64,000 bases of DNA from Pedobacter sp. MC2016-14 (lineage in GTDB: Bacteria; Bacteroidota; Bacteroidia; Sphingobacteriales; Sphingobacteriaceae). The stretch lies in contig NZ_JAJMPA010000001.1 in the NCBI RefSeq assembly GCF_020991475.1, positions 1,116,001 through 1,180,000 of the forward strand, written 5' to 3'. Position 1 is the stretch's first letter. Each line of letters starts with the position of its first letter. Made by a program: the position numbers and the translations under genes. Positions 26,586 to 34,914 of the stretch are shown in pieces. The notes beneath the pieces are model-generated. The model searched no databases and had not been told where the DNA came from. It was given only the letters and a program-made list of their open reading frames with translations.

Positions 26586-27445
26586 CCAAATTTACCTTGG
26601 TTATAGTCACTGATGGCTAGCTGAATTTCTTCAGGCTTATTCATTAAAAATGGGCCATACTGTGCAATTGGCTCATTAATTGGCTGTCCATTAAGTACCA
26701 GTACCACGCTATTTTCTAAAGCTTCTATTTCAATCTGCGTACCTTCATTTTTAAAATGGATAAATTGGTCCGCATTTGCGATTTCATTGTTATTGATCCT
26801 GATTGAACCTTCGATAACCATAAAGCCGGTGTTGAATTTTTCGGGGAAATCAAATATTGCTTTTCCTGCCTTATTAAGCCTGGCATTGTAAACGTTAATT
26901 GTACTAAAAGTGCTTGCAGACCCTATTACCCCCTGATATTCGCCAGCAATGACTTCGATGGTGCCACCATTTTGGGGCAGTGTATATTGGCCAAGGTTTT
27001 TATGGCTGATGCCCTGGTATTTTGGGCTGCTCATTTTGTCTTTTGCCGGTAGGTTTACCCAAAGTTGCACCATCTGGAAGGGGCCGCCCTTTTGACTGTA
27101 TTCCAGTTCATGGTATTCTTTGTGCAGGATGCCACTAGCTGCAGTCATCCATTGAACATCACCTGGATAAATAACCCCGCTGTTGCCCGCACTGTCATGG
27201 TGTGCTACTGCACCATGGTAGGCAATGGTTACCGTTTCAAATCCCCGGTGTGGATGTACGCCTACACCACGTGGATTGGTACGCGCGGAAAATTCCATTT
27301 TAGCATTATAATCCAGTAGAAAAAAGGGACTCATTTTAATTTTATAACCACTTGGGAAAAAATTATGCACCCTAAAACCATCTCCTACCATATGTGGTGC
27401 CGGTGCATTTAAAATGCCCGACACCATTTTTGTTGTTGCTTCCAT
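26570..27445 (-). CDS. Pirin family protein
   Basis: This is a 291-residue bicupin. The N-terminal cupin has the pirin metal-site pattern: H64 and H66 in GVHPHRGFETVTIAY, and H108 and E110 in ASGILHKEYHE. The C-terminal pirin domain has GSIRINNNEI and ENSVVLVLNGQPINEPIAQYGPFLMN. Bacterial pirins act as quercetinase-like dioxygenases or redox-linked modulators; the substrate is unknown. It is the last gene of the minus-strand group with yceI 63 bp upstream. Confidence 0.92.
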   Translation of the reverse strand: MEATTKMVSGILNAPAPHMVGDGFRVHNFFPSGYKIKMSPFFLLDYNAKMEFSARTNPRGVGVHPHRGFETVTIAYHGAVAHHDSAGNSGVIYPGDVQWMTAASGILHKEYHELEYSQKGGPFQMVQLWVNLPAKDKMSSPKYQGISHKNLGQYTLPQNGGTIEVIAGEYQGVIGSASTFSTINVYNARLNKAGKAIFDFPEKFNTGFMVIEGSIRINNNEIANADQFIHFKNEGTQIEIEALENSVVLVLNGQPINEPIAQYGPFLMNKPEEIQLAISDYNQGKFGYLDE

Positions 27446-27508
27446 TTGTCTGTTTATTAGAACCGGATGCTAAATTTATTTAATTGCAAGGCAAAGGCCT
27501 TGATAAAA

Positions 27509-28039
27509 CTAAGCTTGTTTTACAAACTGTAGTTCACCCAATAGGCGAACTTCGTCGCTCAGCATTACGCCACCTGTTTCAAGGGCTGCATTGTAAGTTA
27601 AGCCAAAATCACCCCTGTTAATTTTTCCATTTAAAGTAAAACCGGCTTTAGTATTTCCCCATGGGTCTGTAGCTGTACCACCAAATTCTACATTAAGTAC
27701 AACAGGCTTTGTAACACCTTTAATGGTAAGGTCTCCTTTTAATTTGTAATCGTCTCCATCTTTGGTGAATGAAGCAGATTCAAATGAAATTGTAGGAAAT
27801 TGTTCTGCATCAAAAAAGTCACCTGTTTTTAAATGCCCGTCTCTGTCCGCATTTCCAGTGTTGATAGAAGCTACCTGTGCAGTAAAAGAGGCTTTAGCAT
27901 TTTCAAAATCGTCGCTTTCAGTAGCAACTTCTGCTGAAAAATCATTAAAACTACCAGTTACGGTGGTAATCATTAAGTGTTTTACTTTAAACTGAAGTTC
28001 GCTATGGGTTGGGTCTAATACCCATTTAGTAGTTGCCAT
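27509..28039 (-). CDS. YceI family protein
   Basis: This is a 176-residue YceI-like lipocalin-fold protein. Family segments are WVLDPTHSELQFKVKHLMITTVTGSF in parts, ADRDGHLKTGDFFDAEQFPTISFES, LTIKGVTKPVVLNVEFGG and GFTLNGKINRGDFGLTYNAALETGGVMLSDEV. YceI proteins bind polyisoprenoid chains. There is no signal peptide here, so this one is probably cytoplasmic, as for many Bacteroidota members. A -7 box and a 22-bp dyad lie just upstream. Confidence 0.92.
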   Translation of the reverse strand: MATTKWVLDPTHSELQFKVKHLMITTVTGSFNDFSAEVATESDDFENAKASFTAQVASINTGNADRDGHLKTGDFFDAEQFPTISFESASFTKDGDDYKLKGDLTIKGVTKPVVLNVEFGGTATDPWGNTKAGFTLNGKINRGDFGLTYNAALETGGVMLSDEVRLLGELQFVKQA

Positions 28040-28079
28040 AATTTCTTGTTTTTAATTTCTTTAATTAATATTTACACCA

Positions 28080-28087
28080 CAAAATTA
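28080..28087 (-). promoter_or_regulatory. Candidate -7 box for yceI-pirin (TAATTTTG)
   Basis: Read on the minus strand, an exact TAnnTTTG box lies 41 bp before the yceI ATG. It suggests that yceI and pirin have a promoter of their own in addition to any read-through from the regulator gene. Confidence 0.4.
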
Positions 28088-28107
28088 CAGCAACAGTGGC
28101 TGCTGTA
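28086..28107. promoter_or_regulatory. 22-bp dyad TACAGCA-N8-TGCTGTA, candidate operator
   Basis: A perfect inverted repeat with 7-bp arms and an 8-bp spacer. It overlaps the upstream edge of the yceI -7 box, where a bound protein would block RNA polymerase. The 22-bp length fits a Crp/Fnr dimer site, and a Crp/Fnr-family gene lies next to it. The half-site is not the classical TGTGA or TTGAT, so the match to this regulator is inference. Confidence 0.4.
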
Positions 28108-28132
28108 CATTGATGTATGATAAGAAAAGAAA

Positions 28133-28723
28133 TTAGGGTCTGAAATGTTTGTGGGCAAGGTCTTTACGTACCCGGCTCAACGACTCGGGCGTAATGCCCA
28201 GGTAGGAGGCAATCATCCATTGCGGTACCCTAAGGGTTAGGTTGGGGTAAAGTTTAATGAAATCCAGGTAACGCTCTTCTGCGGTAGCGCTAAGCAGCAT
28301 GTTGATGCGCTTTTGCATGAAACGTATGGCATTGTTCAGCATTTTGTTGTTAAGATCACCAAAACAAGGTACAAGTTGTGCGGCGTTAACCATGAAATCT
28401 TTGGAAATAATTATGGCTTCAGTAGGTTCAATGGCATCAATAAAAAACTCTGAGGCTTCATTGAACAGTACTCCATTCCGTTCTGACATCCACCAAAGTT
28501 CAGGAGCAAATTGAATGATGTGGGTTTTCCCTTTGCTATCTATAGAATAGCTGCGTAGCAGGCCATCAGTTACAAAATAAGTTTTGGTTGAAACTTCTCC
28601 TTTGGACAGCAGGATTTCATTCTTATCGAACTTTTTTACTTTGAGATCTTTTGCTACTGAATCGAATTGTTCATCAGTAAGTGCTATGCTTTTCTGTAAA
28701 TAGGTTTTTAGTTTGTCGAGCAT
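28133..28723 (-). CDS. Crp/Fnr family transcriptional regulator
   Basis: This is a 196-residue protein: an N-terminal cyclic-nucleotide-binding-like domain (about 15-115, with KKFDKNEILLSKGEVSTKTYFVTDGLLRSY) and a C-terminal helix-turn-helix (about 165-190, with QWMIASYLGITPESLSRVRKDL). There is no cysteine cluster as in Fnr and no complete cAMP phosphate-binding motif, so the effector is unknown. It lies 11 bp after the FeoB-associated gene and 93 bp before yceI on the same strand. Confidence 0.92.
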   Translation of the reverse strand: MLDKLKTYLQKSIALTDEQFDSVAKDLKVKKFDKNEILLSKGEVSTKTYFVTDGLLRSYSIDSKGKTHIIQFAPELWWMSERNGVLFNEASEFFIDAIEPTEAIIISKDFMVNAAQLVPCFGDLNNKMLNNAIRFMQKRINMLLSATAEERYLDFIKLYPNLTLRVPQWMIASYLGITPESLSRVRKDLAHKHFRP

Positions 28724-28734
28724 AGCGCCAATAA

Positions 28735-28893
28735 TTATTTATTTTCAGGCTTTACATCCGAGAAATCGACCCCACACTTGCAGTTCGATCCGCAATTGCC
28801 ACTCTTTACAACAAGTGAACGATAAAGCATTCTGCCAATATAAAACAATGCTGCTACAAATAAAATAATTACCAATACTGTTTGTATGTCCAT
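28735..28893 (-). CDS. FeoB-associated Cys-rich membrane protein
   Basis: This is a 52-residue protein with one N-terminal helix (IQTVLVIILFVAALFYIGRML) and a short cysteine-rich tail, GNCGSNCKCGVDF. This is the layout of the small FeoB-associated (FeoB_associated) family linked to ferrous iron uptake, although no feoAB is in the window. I chose the ATG at 28893; a longer frame to 28935 adds an unlikely hydrophobic prefix. A TATTTTTG box lies only 5 nt before this ATG, which would make the mRNA nearly leaderless. Confidence 0.75.
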   Translation of the reverse strand: MDIQTVLVIILFVAALFYIGRMLYRSLVVKSGNCGSNCKCGVDFSDVKPENK

Positions 28894-28983
28894 AATTACA
28901 AAAATAATTAAAGCTATGCCTGTTGAAGTCTGCATAATGTCAATTTAGCGGGGCTATATATTTCATTACACAAGTTTATCTTG

Positions 28984-28991
28984 TAGATTTG
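28984..28991 (+). promoter_or_regulatory. Candidate -7 box for the thioredoxin gene (TAGATTTG)
   Basis: An exact TAnnTTTG match with a near -33 element (TTTC at 28961-28964, 19 nt away). The leader ORF at 29016 begins 24 nt after it, almost the same spacing as before ispF. Confidence 0.45.
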
Positions 28992-29015
28992 AAAATAAAA
29001 ATCTAAAATCATATC

Positions 29016-29081
29016 ATGAACCATCATGATCTTTCAAAACATAGTGGAATGATTAAGATCCTGATAGCTTTATTAAAATAA
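29016..29081 (+). CDS. Possible 21-codon leader ORF before the thioredoxin gene
   Basis: ATG to TAA encoding MNHHDLSKHSGMIKILIALL and a final Lys, closing 7 bp before the next start. Its 5' end matches that of the ispF leader ORF at the DNA level (ATGAAnCCATCATG). A perfect dyad ATCATG-N6-CATGAT (29013-29030) covers its start codon. It may be a leader peptide or only part of a regulatory element. Confidence 0.35.
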   Translation: MNHHDLSKHSGMIKILIALLK

Positions 29082-29088
29082 AAAACAG

Positions 29089-29661
29089 ATGAGAAAGGCT
29101 TTTTTAACACTTACAGCAATATTACTGATCAGCGGATCCTTGTTTGCGCAGCAAGCAGCCAACACACCTCCAACCGCAGAGCAGGTGCTTTTAGAAGCTA
29201 CCGCTTTGGCAAAAAAAGAGCATAAAAGCGTGTTTATCATCTTTCATGCTTCCTGGTGCGGATGGTGCCATAAAATGGATGATAGCATGAATGATCCGGC
29301 TGTGAAGACCTACTTTGATAAGAGTTATGTAATCAGGCACCTTACCGTAATGGAAGCTAAGGGTAAGGAAAATTTGGAAAATCCAGGTGCTTCAGACTTG
29401 TTAAAGAAATACAACAGCGATGGCTATGGTATCCCGGTTTGGTTTATTTTTGATAAAAACAGGAAGTTACTGGCAGACTCGCACATCAGACCTGCAGGCA
29501 CGGGTTTTGAAGTTAAAGGAAGCGGTATCATCGGTTGCCCTGCTGCTAAAGAAGAGGTGGCAGAATTCATCGCCGCATTAAAAAAATCATCCTCGCTAAA
29601 AGAAAATGAACTTGCCGCAATTGCCGATAGGTTTAGTAAAAATAGTCAGGCGGGTCACTAA
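29089..29661 (+). CDS. Exported thioredoxin-like protein
   Basis: This is a 190-residue protein with a signal peptide (about 1-20, ending SLFAQ) and a thioredoxin-fold domain with the redox motif C57-G-W-C60 in [17 protein letters not shown] with the following HKMD resembles the thioredoxin_7/DUF255-like group rather than classical CGPC thioredoxin. The later [17 protein letters not shown] holds the cis-proline region. It is likely a periplasmic disulfide reductase or isomerase. Possible leader ORF and promoter upstream; SDR gene 8 bp downstream. Confidence 0.9.
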   Translation: MRKAFLTLTAILLISGSLFAQQAANTPPTAEQVLLEATALAKKEHKSVFIIFHASWCGWCHKMDDSMNDPAVKTYFDKSYVIRHLTVMEAKGKENLENPGASDLLKKYNSDGYGIPVWFIFDKNRKLLADSHIRPAGTGFEVKGSGIIGCPAAKEEVAEFIAALKKSSSLKENELAAIADRFSKNSQAGH

Positions 29662-29669
29662 TTAGTTTT

Positions 29670-30386
29670 ATGGAATCATTAAAAGGAAAAAATGCACTGA
29701 TAACGGGTGCAGGAAAAGGAATTGGCCGCGCTGTTGCCATAGCATTGGCACAGGAAGGCGTTAATGTTGGTTTGCTGGCCAGAACAGAAGCTGACTTGTT
29801 AAAAGTAGCAGAAGAACTGAAACCGTATGGTATAAAAACAGTTATTGCTGTTGCGGATGTTGCCGATATTGACGCTGTAAATAAGGCTGTAGCAATTTTA
29901 AAAAATGGTTTAGGTAATGTGGATATTCTGATCAATAATGCGGGGACAGGCATTTTTGGCAAATTCATGGAACTGGAGCCTGCACAGTGGGAGCAGATCA
30001 TTAAAGTGAATCTTTTTGGACCATATTATGTAACTAGGTCAGTATTGCCTGATATGATTGAAAGAAAGACGGGTGATATTGTTAATATTTCTTCTACCGC
30101 AGGAAAAAACGGGGCTGCAATAACAAGTGCTTATAGTGCTTCTAAATTTGGATTAATTGGTATGTCTGAATCGTTAATGCAGGAAGTCCGCAAGCATAAT
30201 ATTAGGGTAACAACACTTACACCAAGTACCATTGCTACTGATATGGCAATGGACTTGAAACTCACTGATGGTAATCCTGATAAGGTAATGCAGGCAGAGG
30301 ATTTTGCGGAACTGATTGTGGCCCAACTTAAACTGAATAGAAGAGTTTTTGTAAAGGAAGCTGGCATCTGGTCTACAAATCCATAA
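29670..30386 (+). CDS. Short-chain dehydrogenase/reductase (FabG-like)
   Basis: This is a 238-residue NAD(P)-dependent oxidoreductase. The cofactor motif [14 protein letters not shown] lies at about residues 13-26, NNAGTGIFG in the middle, and the catalytic Ser/Tyr/Lys in [22 protein letters not shown]. It matches 3-ketoacyl-ACP reductase-type SDRs, but the fatty-acid genes are not nearby, so the substrate is open. The next gene begins 10 bp after its stop. Confidence 0.9.
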   Translation: MESLKGKNALITGAGKGIGRAVAIALAQEGVNVGLLARTEADLLKVAEELKPYGIKTVIAVADVADIDAVNKAVAILKNGLGNVDILINNAGTGIFGKFMELEPAQWEQIIKVNLFGPYYVTRSVLPDMIERKTGDIVNISSTAGKNGAAITSAYSASKFGLIGMSESLMQEVRKHNIRVTTLTPSTIATDMAMDLKLTDGNPDKVMQAEDFAELIVAQLKLNRRVFVKEAGIWSTNP

Positions 30387-30396
30387 CCATTTGTCA

Positions 30397-31086
30397 ATGA
30401 TTAAGCATATATTTTTTGATTTAGACCATACCATTTGGGATTTTGACCGCAATGCAGAGGAGACTTTAACCGGTTTGTATCACCATTACCAACTGGATAC
30501 ATTGGGTTTAAATTCTGCTGCAGATTTTATTTCGGTTTACACAGAAAATAACCACCAGCTTTGGGCAGATTATCATTTGGGAAAAATCACCAAAGAAATA
30601 CTTAGGGCCCAGCGTTTTAGCAAAACCTTTATCCAAATGGGGATTCAGCCTGATCGTATTCCCGCTCAGTTTGAGGAGGACTACGTGCGCATCAGTCCTA
30701 CGAAAACGAACTTGTTTGAAGGAACGGAAAAGGTACTGTCATATCTTCAAAAAAAATATACTTTACATATCATTTCTAACGGCTTTAAAGAAACTACGCT
30801 TACAAAGATGGATGTGTGCGGACTAAATTGTTATTTTAAAAATGTGATCATTTCTGAGGATGTTGGCGTAAACAAGCCTGATAGACGTGTTTTTGAATAT
30901 GCGTTGGAGAAAGCAGCTGCATTGAAGTCTGAAAGTATTATGATTGGCGATAGTTTGGAAGCGGACATCAGGGGGGCGCAGGATTTTGGAATGAAGGCCA
31001 TCTATTTTAATCCTTTGAATAAGGAAAAGCCAGCAGATGTGGCATGGCAGATTTTTCATTTGGAAGAATTGCTGGAACATTTTTGA
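30397..31086 (+). CDS. HAD-family hydrolase, YjjG-type nucleotidase
   Basis: This is a 229-residue phosphatase of the haloacid dehalogenase superfamily. Motif I is FFDLDHTIWDFD (D8 and D10), motif II is the SNG in HIISNGFKETT, and motif III/IV is K plus MIGDSLEADIRGAQDFG. The DHTIWDF variant is typical of YjjG-type pyrimidine 5'-nucleotidases. I use the ATG at 30397, 6 bp inside a longer TTG-started frame. Confidence 0.88.
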   Translation: MIKHIFFDLDHTIWDFDRNAEETLTGLYHHYQLDTLGLNSAADFISVYTENNHQLWADYHLGKITKEILRAQRFSKTFIQMGIQPDRIPAQFEEDYVRISPTKTNLFEGTEKVLSYLQKKYTLHIISNGFKETTLTKMDVCGLNCYFKNVIISEDVGVNKPDRRVFEYALEKAAALKSESIMIGDSLEADIRGAQDFGMKAIYFNPLNKEKPADVAWQIFHLEELLEHF

Positions 31087-31114
31087 TTAAATTTGAAGTT
31101 TGTAAAAAGAATAC

Positions 31115-32020
31115 ATGCAGAATTTTGCACCCATAGCCTTATTTGTTTATAACAGGCCACAGCATACCGAGCGGACTTTAAAGTTTTTAAAGCAAAATGA
31201 ACTGGCAGCAGAAAGCAGGCTGTTCATTTTTTCTGATGGCGCAAAGAGCTCAAAAGATGAAGATAAAGTGGCGGAAGTTAGGGAACTTTTAAAAACTATA
31301 GATGGTTTTAAATCAATTGAAATCATTGAAAGTGATATTAACCTTGGGCTGGCGGCTTCAATTATAGCTGGTGTTACAAAGCTGGTTAAAGATTATAAGC
31401 AGGTGGTTGTATTTGAAGATGACCTCATCAGCTCTCCTCATACGCTTACTTATTTTAATAATGCATTGAATAAATACCGCGAAAAAGACAAGGTGATGCA
31501 TATTGGGGCCTATATGTACCCGCTAAAGTCGGTAGAAGAATATCAGGAAGATGCATTCTTCTATCGTGCGGCTACCAGTTGGGGTTGGGCAACCTGGGAG
31601 AGGTCATGGCAATACTTTGAACCAGATATTGATCTGTTAATGTCGAGGTTCGATGCAGATAAACGAAATGAATTTTCCATAAATCATACCATGAACTATT
31701 GGAAGCAAATGATCGAATTTAAAAAAGGCAAGAATAATTCTTGGGCCATTAGGTGGTATGCAAGCATCTTTTTAAGAAATGGACTTACCTTAAATCCAGT
31801 TCATTCACTGGTAAATAATATTGGCCATGACGGCACTGGGGTGCACTCTGGGATTAATGACATTTACAATGTAATTATAAACCCCAAGCCGATTACAAAG
31901 TTTCCGACAGAAATAAAAGAGGATCTTATTGTTTATAAGGCATTAAAAAACTTCTTTGCAAACAGAAAAGGTACACTTTGGCAAAGAATTAAAAGATACG
32001 TTATTCAACAGATAGGTTAA
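31115..32020 (+). CDS. Glycosyltransferase (GT-A fold, GNT-I-like)
   Basis: This is a 301-residue protein. It begins APIALFVYNRPQHTERTLKFLKQN, has the acidic metal site VVVFEDDLISSPHTLTYFN, and RAATSWGWATWERSWQYFE in the middle. These are features of the sugar transferases related to GNT-I and HlpA-like proteins in Bacteroidota surface polysaccharide clusters. Sugar donor and acceptor are unknown. It opens the glycan cluster and overlaps the convergent methyltransferase by 4 bp. Confidence 0.85.
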   Translation: MQNFAPIALFVYNRPQHTERTLKFLKQNELAAESRLFIFSDGAKSSKDEDKVAEVRELLKTIDGFKSIEIIESDINLGLAASIIAGVTKLVKDYKQVVVFEDDLISSPHTLTYFNNALNKYREKDKVMHIGAYMYPLKSVEEYQEDAFFYRAATSWGWATWERSWQYFEPDIDLLMSRFDADKRNEFSINHTMNYWKQMIEFKKGKNNSWAIRWYASIFLRNGLTLNPVHSLVNNIGHDGTGVHSGINDIYNVIINPKPITKFPTEIKEDLIVYKALKNFFANRKGTLWQRIKRYVIQQIG

Positions 32021-32769
32021 AGTGGCTTCTTGGCTTCAACAATGATATATGGAGAAAGTTGTTTTGAATTAAATGGAATTGTTTTGGTAAGGATTTTTCC
32101 AGCTACCCAAATCGCCTTTTTTAACAACTGCAAAGGTAGCGGCTTTCTTTTTTCATCTTCCAGCCAGATACTAAAGTAACCAGAATGCTTTGCCTGTATC
32201 ACCTCCAGACCAGCATTGCTGCAAATTTGTGCTAATAAAGCCGGTTCCATACAATCAATGTTGTGTTTGTTGTAGTTTTCCAGGTCAAAGTGTTTTTGAA
32301 ACCATCCGTTTAGTGCCTTAAAGTTTGGTAAGGTGATGAACAAGGTACCTCCAGGTTTTACAAAATTAATGTGCCGGTTAATGATGTCTGCGGTATCTTT
32401 AAAATGTTCAATCAGTCCGCAAGAAAGTACAAGGTCATATTGCTGCTCAGGTGTGTAATTAAACAGGTCGGTTTCAATGATGTGAATAGCATCTTCTTTT
32501 AAGCCATTTTCTGTAAGTAGTTTATTGGTGATTGGCTGATGAACAAAATAATCTAACAGGGTTACATCAAGATTATAATATTTTTTTAAAAAAATGCTGT
32601 AAAAGCCAGGGAATCCACCGAGCTCGATGGCGGTTTTTATAGGCTGGTTCTCTATAATTTGGGCAAACTGCTGATGAAATGTATAATTGTTTGGTATGTT
32701 GATGGATAAATCATCTTTCCGTTCCCAATAATTTACCCAAAATGCCCTGTCAGTTAATTGATCTTCCAT
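32017..32769 (-). CDS. Class I SAM-dependent methyltransferase
   Basis: This is a 250-residue enzyme. SAM motif I is AIELGGFPGFYSIFLKKYYNLDVTLLD (read in parts), followed by LVLSCGLIEHFKDTADIINRHINFVKPGGTLFITLPN-type motifs (in parts). It is most like methyltransferases that cap or modify glycans or lipids. It stands alone on the minus strand between glycosyltransferases. The ATG at 32769 is preferred to a TTG four codons earlier. Confidence 0.88.
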   Translation of the reverse strand: MEDQLTDRAFWVNYWERKDDLSINIPNNYTFHQQFAQIIENQPIKTAIELGGFPGFYSIFLKKYYNLDVTLLDYFVHQPITNKLLTENGLKEDAIHIIETDLFNYTPEQQYDLVLSCGLIEHFKDTADIINRHINFVKPGGTLFITLPNFKALNGWFQKHFDLENYNKHNIDCMEPALLAQICSNAGLEVIQAKHSGYFSIWLEDEKRKPLPLQLLKKAIWVAGKILTKTIPFNSKQLSPYIIVEAKKPL

Positions 32770-32872
32770 ATTCGGATTCAAATAAAGGAAATTTTAGCTG
32801 TATTCTGAAAAATAGCTTCTGTAAAATTATCTATTATAGATGGTGATTTTATTTTGCTAATATTGTGCTTGT

Positions 32873-32880
32873 GAGGAGGA
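32873..32880 (+). promoter_or_regulatory. Strong Shine-Dalgarno (GAGGAGGA) before the GT4 gene
   Basis: A purine-rich anti-16S match 10 nt before the ATG at 32891. Most genes in this window have A-rich leaders and no such site, so this one stands out. Confidence 0.55.
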
Positions 32881-32890
32881 CAGTAATTTA

Positions 32891-34156
32891 ATGAAGGTTG
32901 CACTGATCAATACATCTGATGCCGGGGGCGGGGCACCTGTTGCAAGCATGCGGTTGTTAAAAGCCCTGGAATCAGCCGGTGTTGACGTAAAATTTGTAAC
33001 GCAGCAAAAAAAAACCGAAGAAGCCGCGGTGACGGAGGTAAGCAATGGTTTGTTTAGCCGCTTAAAGGCGAAATTTGATTTTTTATACGAGCGCTTGCCC
33101 TTTATCTTTTTTTATGCGAAAAATAAGTCTGTTCGGTTTGCGTTTTCAACAGCAAATGCAGGAACAAGCATTGCAGATAATGCGGCAATTTTAGACGCAG
33201 ACATTCTTCATTTACACTGGACAAATTCTGGCTTTCTTTCTATTGCTGATTTAAAGGAATTGCTGAAGCTTGGCAAACCAATAGTATGGACCTTACACGA
33301 TATGTGGACTTTTACAGGTGGTTGCCATTATGCAGGCACCTGCGATCATTTTATGAATCAGTGTGGACATTGTTATTTTCTAACTCATCCCGGGCCTGAT
33401 GACCTTTCAAATAAAGGCTGGTTGCGGAAGGCCGATATGTATACCGCTTCAAAAAATATAGCGTTTGTTACTTGTAGCAGCTGGCTTGCGGATGTAGCTA
33501 GAAAAAGTAGTTTGCTAAAAGGTTTTTCTATCCAGTCTATCCCTAATCCTATTGATACCGAAGTATACGCTCCTAAAGATAAACTGGCTATGCGTCAGAA
33601 ATGGAAAGTAAGTATTAATGCTAAAATCATCTTATTTGGTGCAGCAAACATTAACGACAGGCGCAAGGGCATTACTTACCTGGTCAACGCGCTTGAGCAC
33701 TTAAAAAGAGATTACGTTTCTTCCACGCCAATCGAAGTTATGATTTTTGGGAAAAATAAACATTTTGATGTTACTCAATTGCCTTTTCCTGTCCATTCTC
33801 TAAACATGATCAGTTCCCAGCAAGATTTGGCAGAACTTTACAGCCTGGCTGATGTATATGTGCTTCCTTCTGTGGAAGATAATTTACCTAATACAGTTAT
33901 GGAAGCATTATCCTGCGGCACGCCGGTTGTTGCCTTTAATACCGGGGGGCTTCCGGAAATGATAGTTCATCAAAAAAATGGCTATTTGGCAAAATTTGAA
34001 TCTTCAGCGGATCTTGCAAAAGGTATATATGAAATTTTAATGAGTAACCATGCTCCTGAACTATCTTTACAGGCCAGAAATAAAGTCCTTAATAGTTTTA
34101 CAGCCCATAAAGTTTCTCATCAATACCTTGAAGTATATCAATCCTTAATCCTCTAA
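32891..34156 (+). CDS. Glycosyltransferase family 4 protein
   Basis: This is a 421-residue GT-B enzyme. The N-terminal half has the acceptor-side start MKVALINTSDAGGGAPVASMR and the region WTLHDMWTFTGGCHYAGTC. The C-terminal half has GAANINDRRKGITYLVNAL and the donor-binding segment LPSVEDNLPNTVMEALSCGTPVVAFNTGGLPEMI with its EX7E acidic residue. The CHYAGTCDHF pattern is known from Bacteroidota capsule and colanic-acid-like clusters. It overlaps the next glycosyltransferase by one base (TAATG). Confidence 0.92.
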   Translation: MKVALINTSDAGGGAPVASMRLLKALESAGVDVKFVTQQKKTEEAAVTEVSNGLFSRLKAKFDFLYERLPFIFFYAKNKSVRFAFSTANAGTSIADNAAILDADILHLHWTNSGFLSIADLKELLKLGKPIVWTLHDMWTFTGGCHYAGTCDHFMNQCGHCYFLTHPGPDDLSNKGWLRKADMYTASKNIAFVTCSSWLADVARKSSLLKGFSIQSIPNPIDTEVYAPKDKLAMRQKWKVSINAKIILFGAANINDRRKGITYLVNALEHLKRDYVSSTPIEVMIFGKNKHFDVTQLPFPVHSLNMISSQQDLAELYSLADVYVLPSVEDNLPNTVMEALSCGTPVVAFNTGGLPEMIVHQKNGYLAKFESSADLAKGIYEILMSNHAPELSLQARNKVLNSFTAHKVSHQYLEVYQSLIL

Positions 34157-34914
34157 TGAACCAATCGCCATTTACATTATCGGTCATCACTATTGTATAT
34201 AACAATGCCAGGGATATTGAACGTACAATGCGCTCTGTTCTTGAGCAGAGCTATCCACACATAGAGTACATCGTTATTGACGGCGCATCTAAAGATGGCA
34301 CGGTAGATATTATTAATCTGTACAAATCAAAGCTAACTACATTTATATCTGAGCCGGATGGCGGCATTTATGATGCCATGAACAAGGGGCTTTCTGTAGC
34401 AAAGGGAGATTATGTATTATTCATGAATTCTGGAGATGAGCTATACGATAAGGAAACAGTAGCAAAGGTATTTGCCAGCGCATCCAATGCCGACATCTAT
34501 TATGGTGAAACGGAAATGTTTAATGAGAACTGGGATAGCCTGGGAAAAAGGAGGCATCAGGTTCCGGAAACCTTTAACTGGAAAAGCTTTAAATACGGAA
34601 TGAATATTAGTCATCAGGCCATTTACGTTAAACGATCCCTGGCACCGCAGTTTGATTTACAGTATAAATATAGCGCTGATATTGATTGGGTAATTAAAGT
34701 AGCTAAAAAAGCGACCAAAATTGTAAATACACGGATGTATGTAGCCAAATATCTGGTGGGTGGGGTTTCCAAACAAAAGCACCTGGATAGCTTGAAGGAA
34801 CGATTTAGGATCTTTAATAAATATTATGGTCTGGTTCCAAATGTATTTAATCACTTCATTATTGCAGTTAAATTTGCCACTTACTTTATTCGGCACAGAC
34901 GGAGTAATGATTAA
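34156..34914 (+). CDS. Glycosyltransferase family 2 protein (WcaA-like)
   Basis: This is a 252-residue GT-A enzyme. Donor motifs are FTLSVITIVYNNARDIERTM, IEYIVIDGASKDGTVDII and the segment SEPDGGIYDAMNKGLSVAKGDYVLFMNSGDE (in parts), typical of WcaA-like enzymes. It is coupled to the GT4 gene upstream and overlaps the convergent GT2 gene by four bases at TTAA. Confidence 0.92.
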   Translation: MNQSPFTLSVITIVYNNARDIERTMRSVLEQSYPHIEYIVIDGASKDGTVDIINLYKSKLTTFISEPDGGIYDAMNKGLSVAKGDYVLFMNSGDELYDKETVAKVFASASNADIYYGETEMFNENWDSLGKRRHQVPETFNWKSFKYGMNISHQAIYVKRSLAPQFDLQYKYSADIDWVIKVAKKATKIVNTRMYVAKYLVGGVSKQKHLDSLKERFRIFNKYYGLVPNVFNHFIIAVKFATYFIRHRRSND

